A stretch of 64,000 bases of DNA from Paenibacillus albus (GTDB lineage: Bacteria > Bacillota > Bacilli > Paenibacillales > Paenibacillaceae): NCBI RefSeq assembly GCF_003952225.1, contig NZ_CP034437.1, positions 3,858,501 through 3,922,500 of the forward strand. The letters run 5' to 3'. The notes under the pieces were generated by a model. The model was not told where the DNA came from. It was given only the letters and a program-made list of their open reading frames with translations, and did no database searches. Positions 1-6,608 of this stretch are shown piece after piece. A program made the translations under genes and the position numbers. The stretch's first letter is position 1. Each line of letters starts with the position of its first letter.

Positions 1-1
1 G

Positions 2-703
2 CATCTGCCCGAAGCCATTCACGATACCTTAATCGGTGATTTCGAACATTCAAAGCAAATCATCAATATGCAGTGGTGTCTCTATTTGCCTTCGATCTAT
101 ACGTTTATTTTCTATGATGCCTACGTCTCTGCGGTGGAGCAGAATAAGCTGTTCGAGAAAGAACAATCCCAATTTCTAAGATCAAATTATCGGGAGCATG
201 GCCTCCAATTATCTCAGTTGCTGAAGGTGGATAAGATGCTTGTAGTCGCGACATTCGATCAATCCATATACCTTGAACTGGCAATTACCTCAATTGAACA
301 GTTAGGTATTCCAAGAAATAACCTGCATGCCTTCCCGATGGATAAGTGGAGAGAGCCGCGCAAGCCATTCGATTCTATTCATAGCGCTGATGGGTTCAGT
401 ATGCTGGACTTAGCTGCAATACTCGGGACATGCTTTATGCTCTTAGGCGCGATTTACGGATTTGAGTTGGATTGGGGGCCGATTCTTTGGGGGATCATTG
501 GCGCATTATTCGGAATTGGACTCGGCATCGGCATCAAATTTCTAATGGCGAAGAAGAGCAAATTCGGGATTCGCAATATTACATCCGAAGTTGTGCTCAT
601 GATTCAATGCGAAACGACACATTGGGACTCCGTCAAGAAGATTCTTTGGGAAAATACGGCGCTCGGTATTTCGACGGTCGGTGAGACAGCGAGAATATCA
701 TGA
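2..703 (+). CDS. 3' part of a membrane protein of unknown function
   Basis: The reading frame is open from base 2, so the gene very probably begins before the window; the first ATG inside is at 68. The visible part starts with a short amphipathic or hydrophobic stretch (WCLYLPSIYTFIFYDAY), continues with a charged segment rich in Glu, Gln and Lys, and then has two adjacent glycine-rich transmembrane segments (about 488-545 bp, GTCFMLLGAIYGF and GIIGALFGIGLGIGI) followed by a basic cytoplasmic patch and a soluble tail. A rho-independent terminator follows 21 bases after the stop. I do not recognise a named family. The order of segments suggests a multi-spanning inner-membrane protein with a cytoplasmic C-terminus, but no function can be given. 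Confidence 0.6.
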   Translation, partial: HLPEAIHDTLIGDFEHSKQIINMQWCLYLPSIYTFIFYDAYVSAVEQNKLFEKEQSQFLRSNYREHGLQLSQLLKVDKMLVVATFDQSIYLELAITSIEQLGIPRNNLHAFPMDKWREPRKPFDSIHSADGFSMLDLAAILGTCFMLLGAIYGFELDWGPILWGIIGALFGIGLGIGIKFLMAKKSKFGIRNITSEVVLMIQCETTHWDSVKKILWENTALGISTVGETARIS

Positions 704-724
704 GATGAACATGAGATGAATGGC

Positions 725-752
725 AAGCCTCGGCAATCGCTGAGGCTTTTTT
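725..752 (+). terminator. Rho-independent terminator after the first gene
   Basis: AAGCCTC and GAGGCTT form a 7-bp stem around a short loop and are followed by a run of six T. It ends the transcript of the membrane-protein gene just upstream. Confidence 0.8.
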
Positions 753-882
753 CGTTATTGTTGGAGCAGATCTTAACGGGGATAAAGGATGAATCGTTAA
801 AGTAGCGAAATATTAATTAGAGAAGCGAATTTTGTTCAGTTCGGATCAGCTGTATTTGAACGAATTTCCGTAAAAGAGCTTC

Positions 883-927
883 AACTTCCAAGAATCGGGA
901 GGATTCTACATATGCGATGTGGAAGTT
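883..927 (+). other. Nested inverted repeats in the 704-976 gap
   Basis: AACTTCCA (883-890) can pair with TGGAAGTT (920-927), enclosing a second hairpin AGAATC/GATTCT (891-896/902-907). The outer stem is followed by ATTTTTG. Between the arms lie a strong ribosome-binding site (GGGAGG) and a seven-codon reading frame starting at ATG 912. The remainder of the 704-976 gap shows nothing else. Whether this is a structured leader, an attenuator or the remnant of a gene cannot be decided from sequence alone. Confidence 0.35.
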
Positions 928-976
928 ATTTTTGAAGACAGCCATCAAGTATGAATGCTAAAGGGGGGCGTAGTCG

Positions 977-1351
977 CTGCGATTACAAACGAGCTATCAG
1001 TACATACCTGTATCGAACCTTCAGGCAGCTTCAGAATGGTACGCAGAGCATCTTGGTTTCACATTAGCGGTCGAAGATCCGATTTGTTTGGAGCTTAGAA
1101 GCACTTCGGGGATTCGGATCTTCTTAATTCCGAACGAAGACGGCAGCGTTAATTCGCAAATGAGATATTCGAATGGCGTGCAAGCTTCTTATGGATTTAC
1201 GGTGGCTGATGATGTTCAATTGCTGTACCAGCACTTCAAGGACAAAGGAATTCAGGTAGGAAAGCTGACGGACTATCAAGGCTTGTCTTTTAAGTTCTAC
1301 GACCCGGATGGCAATGCCATCGAATTATGGGGGGACTATCCGCAAGGTTAA
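977..1351 (+). CDS. VOC-superfamily (glyoxalase/bleomycin-resistance-like) protein, non-ATG start
   Basis: The frame encodes a single vicinal-oxygen-chelate domain: an N-terminal strand YIPVSNLQASEWYAEHLGF, a middle LELRSTSGIRIFLIP, and a C-terminal FYDPDGNAIELWG that carries the usual late Glu metal ligand. The first ATG is at 1088, but that would remove the first beta-alpha unit of the fold, and the homologous frame extends upstream to a stop at 971. The only plausible start I see is CTG at 977, preceded at good distance by AAAGGGGGG (958-968). A lost start codon is the alternative. VOC proteins bind a divalent metal and include dioxygenases, glyoxalases and antibiotic-binding proteins; the substrate cannot be read here. 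The next gene begins 34 bases downstream. Confidence 0.6.
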   Translation: MRLQTSYQYIPVSNLQAASEWYAEHLGFTLAVEDPICLELRSTSGIRIFLIPNEDGSVNSQMRYSNGVQASYGFTVADDVQLLYQHFKDKGIQVGKLTDYQGLSFKFYDPDGNAIELWGDYPQG

Positions 1352-1385
1352 AGGGACTCATTCTCTAACAAAAAGGAGATCGCCG

Positions 1386-2426
1386 ATGAAAGCTGTAGTC
1401 AATTATTCGTCTGGAAGTGGAAGCGTGGAGGTTCGTGATGTGCCGATTCCGTCGGAGCTCGGACCAAAGGAAATACTCATTCAAGTAAAAGCAGCAGGCG
1501 TATGCGGCAGCGATCTGCATATGTACCATGATATTCAAGGGTTTCCGGTGAATCGTCCGGTAACGCTTGGACATGAATTCGCAGGCGTCATAGCCGGTGT
1601 TGGAGCGGAAGTAAAGCAGTTCAAGATCGGTGATCGCGTCGTAAGCGAAACGCCTTCCTATGTATGCGAGACTTGTATCTACTGTCGTACGGGTCAATAC
1701 AACCTCTGTCCGACAAGAAGAGGATTCGGTGTTCTGGAGAACGGAGCCATGGCGGAATATGTGAGGACGAGAGAAGCAATCGTTCACCGTATCCCGGATA
1801 ACGTTAGCTTCGAGAAAGCCGCGCTAACAGAGCCTTCATGCGTCGCATATAATGCGGTCGCTCATCATTCGGAGATCCGTCCGGGCGATTACGTAGCCGT
1901 ATTCGGACCAGGTCCGATCGGGTTGTTGTGCGTGCAAATTGCCAAGCTGTTCAACCCTGCTAGGCTGACCGTCATCGGAACGGAGAAAGATGCGAAGCGC
2001 ATGGAAGTAGCCAAGCAGTTTGGCGCGGATTGCGTGATCGTAGCCGAGAAGCAGAACGTGGTCGAGGAACTGCTCGCTTATGGCGATGGCTTCGGTCCCG
2101 ATGTCATCTTAGATGCTGTAGGTGTAAGCGCTTCACTTCGCCAAAGTGTAGATGCGATACGTCCAGGCGGGCAAATTACGAAGATCGGCTGGGGACCGGC
2201 GCCTGTCGGCTTCTCGCTTGATCCGCTGATCCAGAAAGCAGCGCGGCTCCAAGGCTCCTTCAGTCACAATTATCCGATGTGGGAGAAAGTGCTGACTTTG
2301 ATGGGCGCTGGCCTAATTGATCCGCTTCCGATGGCCAAATGCTACGGCATCAGCGATTGGAAGCAAGCCTTCGATGAGATGGACGGCTTGCAGCATGCGA
2401 AGTCGATTATATTGCCAGAAGCCTAA
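1386..2426 (+). CDS. Zinc-dependent medium-chain alcohol/polyol dehydrogenase
   Basis: A 346-residue member of the MDR family related to sorbitol and threonine dehydrogenases; it would oxidise a sugar alcohol or secondary alcohol with NAD(P). Cys40 and the His63-Glu64 pair in GHEFAGVI are catalytic-zinc ligands, Cys94, Cys97, Cys100 and Cys108 form the structural-zinc lobe, and GPGPIG at 174-179 is the nucleotide-binding turn. The open frame extends upstream to 1308, but ATG 1386 has an AAAAAGGAGAT ribosome-binding site and begins with the family-typical MKAVV, so I use it. It is the first gene of a five-gene run (1386-6140) with an HPS-like lyase, an isomerase, an SDR and a PLD-like protein, consistent with a sugar or polyol catabolic operon. 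Substrate is unknown. Confidence 0.88.
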   Translation: MKAVVNYSSGSGSVEVRDVPIPSELGPKEILIQVKAAGVCGSDLHMYHDIQGFPVNRPVTLGHEFAGVIAGVGAEVKQFKIGDRVVSETPSYVCETCIYCRTGQYNLCPTRRGFGVLENGAMAEYVRTREAIVHRIPDNVSFEKAALTEPSCVAYNAVAHHSEIRPGDYVAVFGPGPIGLLCVQIAKLFNPARLTVIGTEKDAKRMEVAKQFGADCVIVAEKQNVVEELLAYGDGFGPDVILDAVGVSASLRQSVDAIRPGGQITKIGWGPAPVGFSLDPLIQKAARLQGSFSHNYPMWEKVLTLMGAGLIDPLPMAKCYGISDWKQAFDEMDGLQHAKSIILPEA

Positions 2427-2452
2427 TTACTAATGGGGGAGCTGATGCACGA

Positions 2453-3136
2453 ATGGAACCGATCGTACAAATTTCATTGGATCTAACGAACATTGAGGAA
2501 GCGCTGGAAATGGCGGAAATCGCCGTTGAGGCAGGAATAGATTGGATCGAAGCGGGCACGCCGCTATTGCTCGGCGAGGGGCTTCATGCCGTAGTGGCGC
2601 TCCGCAAAGCATTCCCGAACCATCCGATTATCGCGGATTTGAAGACGATGGACGGCGGTTACTTGGAAGCGGAAATGATGGCGAAGGCCGGCGCAACCCA
2701 TGTCGTTGTCATGGGCGTTGCTCACCCGGCAACGATCCGGGCGGTCGTTCGCGCAGCGCGGGATTACGGCATCAAAGTAATGGGCGATATTATGGCTGCC
2801 CCGGACCCGGTTGCCTGTGCGAAGCACCTTGAACAGAATGGCGTTGATTACATCCTCGTCCATACGTCCTTCGATGAGCGTGGGGAGGACCCTGCCCGCA
2901 GCCCGTACGATCATTTGGCTGCAGTAGTTAGCGCGGTGAACATTCCGGTTCAAGCCGTTGGCGGGCTTTCCATTGATCAAGCCGCAGAGATGCCGAAGCT
3001 CGGCGCACCGCTTGTCGTCGTCGGCGCTCCGCTCGTCATTGACCACAAGGAATTCCGTCCGAGCACGGATCGCGGAGAATTGAAGCAGGTGCTTGAGACG
3101 CTTGTAGCGAGGGTGAAGAACAGTGCCAACATCTAG
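2453..3136 (+). CDS. 3-hexulose-6-phosphate synthase / keto-gulonate-phosphate decarboxylase family protein
   Basis: A 227-residue TIM barrel of the OMP-decarboxylase suprafamily. The signature triad is present as Asp62, Lys64 and Asp67 in DLKTMDGG, and the N-terminal IEAGTPLLLGEG and C-terminal GGLS plus VVGAPLV phosphate-binding segments are intact. DLKTMD resembles hexulose-6-phosphate synthase (formaldehyde + ribulose-5-phosphate) more than UlaD/SgbH, but the family contains both aldolases and decarboxylases. No 6-phospho-3-hexuloisomerase lies beside it, which argues against simple formaldehyde fixation and for a keto-sugar-phosphate lyase step in a sugar pathway. It overlaps the next gene by 14 bases. 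Confidence 0.8.
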   Translation: MEPIVQISLDLTNIEEALEMAEIAVEAGIDWIEAGTPLLLGEGLHAVVALRKAFPNHPIIADLKTMDGGYLEAEMMAKAGATHVVVMGVAHPATIRAVVRAARDYGIKVMGDIMAAPDPVACAKHLEQNGVDYILVHTSFDERGEDPARSPYDHLAAVVSAVNIPVQAVGGLSIDQAAEMPKLGAPLVVVGAPLVIDHKEFRPSTDRGELKQVLETLVARVKNSANI

Positions 3137-4037
3137 TCTGAGAGATGCGAAAGTCGCCGTTTTCCCGAAAGGGCTAATGGATGAATTGACGGACGGTACG
3201 ATTACGATATTCGATTGGATCGAGATGGCGGCTACGCTCGGTGTCGATGGCCTGGAGCTCTATCCGACTTTTCTCAAACAAACCGATGAAGACTATCTGC
3301 TTCAAGTAAAGGCTGCGGCCGATGCGCATCACCTTGCGATACCGATGATGTGTTCATCGCCTGATTTCACAAATCCGGATGCGGAGCAGAGAGAGCAAGA
3401 GATCGGGAAGATGAAGCTTATGATCGACTTGATGGCGCTGATCGGACCGGACGAGTTCCGCAGTGTCCGCGTTCTCTCGGGCCAGAATCGGCCGGGTCTT
3501 AATCGAGAGGATGGCATTAGATGGACGGTTGAAAGCATCCGTCAGCTGCTGCCGTATGCGGAAGCGAACCGGGTTCATCTTGTCATGGAGAACCATTATA
3601 AGGATGGCTACTGGGTCTATCCAGAGTTTGCGCAAGCTTCCGAGGTGTTTATTGCCATTATTAGCGAAATTTCTTCCCCATGGTTCGGCGTCAACTTCGA
3701 TCCGTCGAATGCGCTGCTCGCAGGCGAGGATCCGCTTGATGTGATGGAGAAAGTGAAGCATCGCATCCTGACGATGCACGCTAGCGACCGGTATTTGAAG
3801 CCGGGCTATACGCTGAACGATCTGCGCGAATATACGCTTCAGGGATATTCTGCGGCGCTGGCGCATGGCGTTATCGGCAAGGGGCTTAACGATTATGACG
3901 CAATCTTCACAACTTTGGATGAAATCGGTTTCAAAAGATGGATCTCCATTGAAGATGGCATCAACGGTTTGGATGAAATGCAGCAATCGGGTGTTTTTCT
4001 GAAATCGAAATTGGCGGAGTGGGCTGCTAAGGAGTGA
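3123..4037 (+). CDS. Sugar phosphate isomerase/epimerase (AP-endonuclease-2-type TIM barrel)
   Basis: A 304-residue xylose-isomerase-like barrel. The four metal ligands can be followed: Glu156 (MENHYKDG), Asp193 (NFDPSN), His219 (TMHASD) and Glu277 (SIEDG). These enzymes interconvert ketoses, epimerise or act on keto-acids with a divalent metal. Translation starts at GTG 3123, inside the end of the upstream lyase gene and in another frame, which implies translational coupling. Its last codons overlap the ribosome-binding site of the following SDR. The exact substrate is not readable. Confidence 0.82.
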   Translation: MPTSSLRDAKVAVFPKGLMDELTDGTITIFDWIEMAATLGVDGLELYPTFLKQTDEDYLLQVKAAADAHHLAIPMMCSSPDFTNPDAEQREQEIGKMKLMIDLMALIGPDEFRSVRVLSGQNRPGLNREDGIRWTVESIRQLLPYAEANRVHLVMENHYKDGYWVYPEFAQASEVFIAIISEISSPWFGVNFDPSNALLAGEDPLDVMEKVKHRILTMHASDRYLKPGYTLNDLREYTLQGYSAALAHGVIGKGLNDYDAIFTTLDEIGFKRWISIEDGINGLDEMQQSGVFLKSKLAEWAAKE

Positions 4038-4042
4038 ATGGA

Positions 4043-4816
4043 ATGGGACAACGGCTAAGTGGCAAAACAATCATCGTAACTGGCGCGACGAAAGGAATTG
4101 GCAGAGGCATTGCGCTCAAATGTGCTAGCGAAGGCGCGAATGTGGTCGTTGCCGGCCGAAGCGAGCAAGAAGGTGCAGCTGTTATCCGCGACATCGAGCA
4201 GCTGTATGGCGCATCCGGTTTATTCGTTCGAACCGATGTGAGTAAGACAGAGGATTGCGAGCAATTGATCGTTAAAGCTGCAGAACGGTTCGGGCGTATA
4301 GATGGGCTCGTGAATAATGCGGCTATTTTCCCGAGAGGGGATCTGCTAAACACATCTGAAGAATTGTTCGACACTGTGTTCGATGTAAACATCAAAGGCT
4401 CGTTCTATTGTTCCAAGTACGCGGTCGCCTCGATGCAGGAGACTGGCGGAGGATCAATCGTCCATATCGGCTCTACCAATGCTTACATGGGTCAGATGGA
4501 CCTGGCCGCTTATTCATGCTCCAAAGGCGCTATGCTGACGCTGAGTAAACATATCGCGTCGAACTTCGCTGCGAAGCGGATTCGCTCGAACTGGATCACG
4601 GTGGGCTGGGTAGCCTCCGATGGCGAAATCGAGCTGCACCAGAAGATGGGAATTAGCGCGGCTGACCTGGCTGCCATGGGCGAAGCAACGGTTCCTCTCG
4701 GGCGCCTTCAAACGGAAGAGGACATTGCATATGGCGCTGTCTTCCTTCTAAGCGAAGAGTCCGCGTCTGTGACGGGGACTGAACTCGCGGTTACCGGCGG
4801 ACATCGGTTGCGATAG
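4043..4816 (+). CDS. SDR-family oxidoreductase, close paralogue of the gene at 55702
   Basis: A 257-residue classical short-chain dehydrogenase. TGATKGIG near the N-terminus binds NAD(P), NNAAIFPR is the NNAG-type motif, and Ser-Tyr157-Lys161 (GSTNAY then YSCSK) is the catalytic set. ATG 4043 is chosen over GTG 4034 because AAGGAG lies 8 bases before it. After the catalytic lysine the usual PG motif is replaced by NWITVGWVAS, a variant shared with the SDR at 55702; more than half of all residues match between the two by eye. The stop is one base from the start of the next gene. It probably oxidises or reduces a sugar or sugar acid made by its neighbours. Confidence 0.87.
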   Translation: MGQRLSGKTIIVTGATKGIGRGIALKCASEGANVVVAGRSEQEGAAVIRDIEQLYGASGLFVRTDVSKTEDCEQLIVKAAERFGRIDGLVNNAAIFPRGDLLNTSEELFDTVFDVNIKGSFYCSKYAVASMQETGGGSIVHIGSTNAYMGQMDLAAYSCSKGAMLTLSKHIASNFAAKRIRSNWITVGWVASDGEIELHQKMGISAADLAAMGEATVPLGRLQTEEDIAYGAVFLLSEESASVTGTELAVTGGHRLR

Positions 4817-4817
4817 G

Positions 4818-6140
4818 ATGGCAGCAGATAGGAATGAAATTGATATCCCTAGTGCAAGCAAAGCGTCATACCCCGTTCGCTCCGGCAATCGAATCAAGCC
4901 GCTCATTGACGGAGAGTCAGCCTTCCGCCGTGTCTGCGAGGCGATTGAGCAGGCACAGCACAGCGTCTGGGTGACGATAACGTTCATGTGGGCAGCATGC
5001 CGGATGCCTGATGGCAGAGGATCGCCACTTGATGTTCTGAATCGGGCGGCCGCGAGAGGGCTTGATGTTCGGATCATCTTCTGGCGTCCCGATACGGAGA
5101 CGGAACATTTGAAGACGAATGCTTTCTGGGGAGCGCCTGAACATTTCGATCAACTACGCCGATCTGCTTCGAATATTCGTATTCGCTGGGATCGAGCCAA
5201 ACCAGGGTATTGTCAGCATCAGAAGAGCTGGCTGATCGATGCTGGCTATGCGGCGGAGACGGCGTTCCTAGGCGGAATCAATCTCAATCCGCATTCGGTT
5301 GTCGCTTCGGGACATCGCGGCGCTAGAGGGCAGAACCATGATGTGTACATTGAACTCGCTGGCCCTTCCACCGCCGATGTTCACCATAATTTTGTCCAGC
5401 GCTGGAATGAGGCAAGCGAGCGGCATTTGGCCGATGGGCATTGGGGGGAGGGAAGCACGTCGGAGCTTCCTTTCCCAACAGGGCTACCGGGCATTCGCGG
5501 GAACACGAGCGTTCAAATTCAGCGGACAATCTCTGACGGCCGCTTGTTTAACGATCATGCCGCGCCGCAAGGTTCAGCTTATCCCATTTATGAAGGAGAA
5601 CGCTCGAACTTTGAGCAATATTGTGCAGCAATTCGTGCAGCGCTCCGTTCGATCTATATGGAGAACCAATATATCACAGTACCCGAGATCATCGACAGCT
5701 TGCGTCATGCGCTTTCGCGAGGAGTGGAGATTGTAGCCGTCGTACCAGCAGAAGGTGATATTCCAGATGCGCTGTCAGAGCTGAAGGCATTTGAGCGATT
5801 CACTTTAGCGGGTATCGCTGGACTTGACGAGGACGGCAAACGCAGCAGCGTCTGGGTTCACTCCAAGCTCATGATCGTTGACGGGGAATGGGGTACTGTT
5901 GGATCGTGCAACCTGCACCGTCATTCGCTATTCGGCAACTGCGAATTGAACGCAGCTTTCTGGTGCAAAGAGACAGCCCGTGCTCTTCAAGATGAGCTGC
6001 TCCATGAGCATCTCGGCTTATCCGTGACAGAGCTGGACGATCTGGCTGCGCTTCAACTCTTCAAGAAGATTGCCCGAAGCAATCGTCTGTTATTTGAAAG
6101 TGGCGACAGCCGGTGGCAAGGCATCGCCTATAGCTTATAG
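4818..6140 (+). CDS. Phospholipase D-superfamily protein (cardiolipin-synthase-like, soluble)
   Basis: The 440-residue product has two HKD motifs, H134-x-K136-x4-D141 followed by GGINL, and H348-x-K350-x4-D355 followed by GSCNL, the layout of the PLD/cardiolipin synthase superfamily. These enzymes act through a phosphohistidine and transfer or hydrolyse phosphatidyl groups. Unlike ClsA/YwnE-type synthases it has no N-terminal transmembrane pair or signal peptide, so it is closer to ClsB-type or to uncharacterised PLD proteins. Its start codon follows the stop of the SDR by one base, so it is probably co-translated with a sugar-metabolism operon, an odd partner. A strong terminator follows at 6170. 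Confidence 0.8.
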   Translation: MAADRNEIDIPSASKASYPVRSGNRIKPLIDGESAFRRVCEAIEQAQHSVWVTITFMWAACRMPDGRGSPLDVLNRAAARGLDVRIIFWRPDTETEHLKTNAFWGAPEHFDQLRRSASNIRIRWDRAKPGYCQHQKSWLIDAGYAAETAFLGGINLNPHSVVASGHRGARGQNHDVYIELAGPSTADVHHNFVQRWNEASERHLADGHWGEGSTSELPFPTGLPGIRGNTSVQIQRTISDGRLFNDHAAPQGSAYPIYEGERSNFEQYCAAIRAALRSIYMENQYITVPEIIDSLRHALSRGVEIVAVVPAEGDIPDALSELKAFERFTLAGIAGLDEDGKRSSVWVHSKLMIVDGEWGTVGSCNLHRHSLFGNCELNAAFWCKETARALQDELLHEHLGLSVTELDDLAALQLFKKIARSNRLLFESGDSRWQGIAYSL

Positions 6141-6169
6141 CTTATTTCCATCCTTATAATCGCTTTCAA

Positions 6170-6196
6170 GCCCGCGGGAATCGCGGGCTATTTGTT
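6170..6196 (+). terminator. Rho-independent terminator of the 1386-6140 operon
   Basis: GCCCGCG (6170-6176) pairs with CGCGGGC (6182-6188), with a five-base loop, followed by TATTTGTTTT. Confidence 0.85.
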
Positions 6197-6314
6197 TTGC
6201 CGTTGCATCATAGGCATCTATACCCGAGCAGTTGCACACCTGGCAATAACCCAATCCTTTTGCGCACCTCGGACATATTCTAAACAGACTCTAATCTTCA
6301 GGAGGTGCAATACA

Positions 6315-6422
6315 TTGAACGGTTTTAACGGTGGTCACGTTGGTGGTGCGTTTACAAGCTCCGGTTCAATTCTGGTGCTTTTCATTCTGCTTGTCATTGT
6401 CATCTGCGGTTGCTTTAGATAA
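6315..6422 (+). CDS. YjcZ-family small sporulation membrane peptide
   Basis: A 35-codon gene starting with TTG at 6315, seven bases after an AGGAGGTG ribosome-binding site. The product is a glycine/serine head (NGFNGGHVGGAFTSSGS) and one hydrophobic helix ILVLFILLVIVICG ending in CFR. The SSGSILVLFILLVI core is the hallmark of the YjcZ family of tiny hydrophobic proteins found in Bacillus and Paenibacillus spores. A longer in-frame ORF from 6192 exists, but it crosses the terminator of the previous operon and lacks a ribosome-binding site. A 14-bp-stem terminator follows. Function in the spore is not established for the family. Confidence 0.85.
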   Translation: MNGFNGGHVGGAFTSSGSILVLFILLVIVICGCFR

Positions 6423-6468
6423 GTAGTCTCAACTTGAGCAATAAGCATAGATCAGTTGTATGATCAAG

Positions 6469-6508
6469 GAAGGCGGCTGTCCAATCGGACAGCTGCCTTC
6501 TTTCGTTT
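6469..6508 (+). terminator. Strong rho-independent terminator after the YjcZ peptide
   Basis: A 14-bp stem with a single G-T wobble (6469-6482 with 6487-6500), tetraloop AATC, then TTTCGTTTT. It separates the YjcZ gene from the phosphorylase gene. Confidence 0.9.
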
Positions 6509-6608
6509 TGATTACAATGGGCACTTACACTACTTAGCGGCATATAGTAAAGAGGCGCCAGTTAGGCGCTTACATGACGAAGTGCATCTTGCTAAAAGAG
6601 GTGGCATA

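Noticed and set aside
1308..1385. In-frame extension upstream of the alcohol dehydrogenase gene
   Set aside because: It runs through the end of the VOC gene, has no ribosome-binding site of its own, and ATG 1386 has a strong one and the family's normal N-terminus.
6456..6608. Upstream extension of the phosphorylase frame
   Set aside because: It passes through the 14-bp terminator hairpin and lacks a ribosome-binding site; ATG 6609 has AGAGGTGG.
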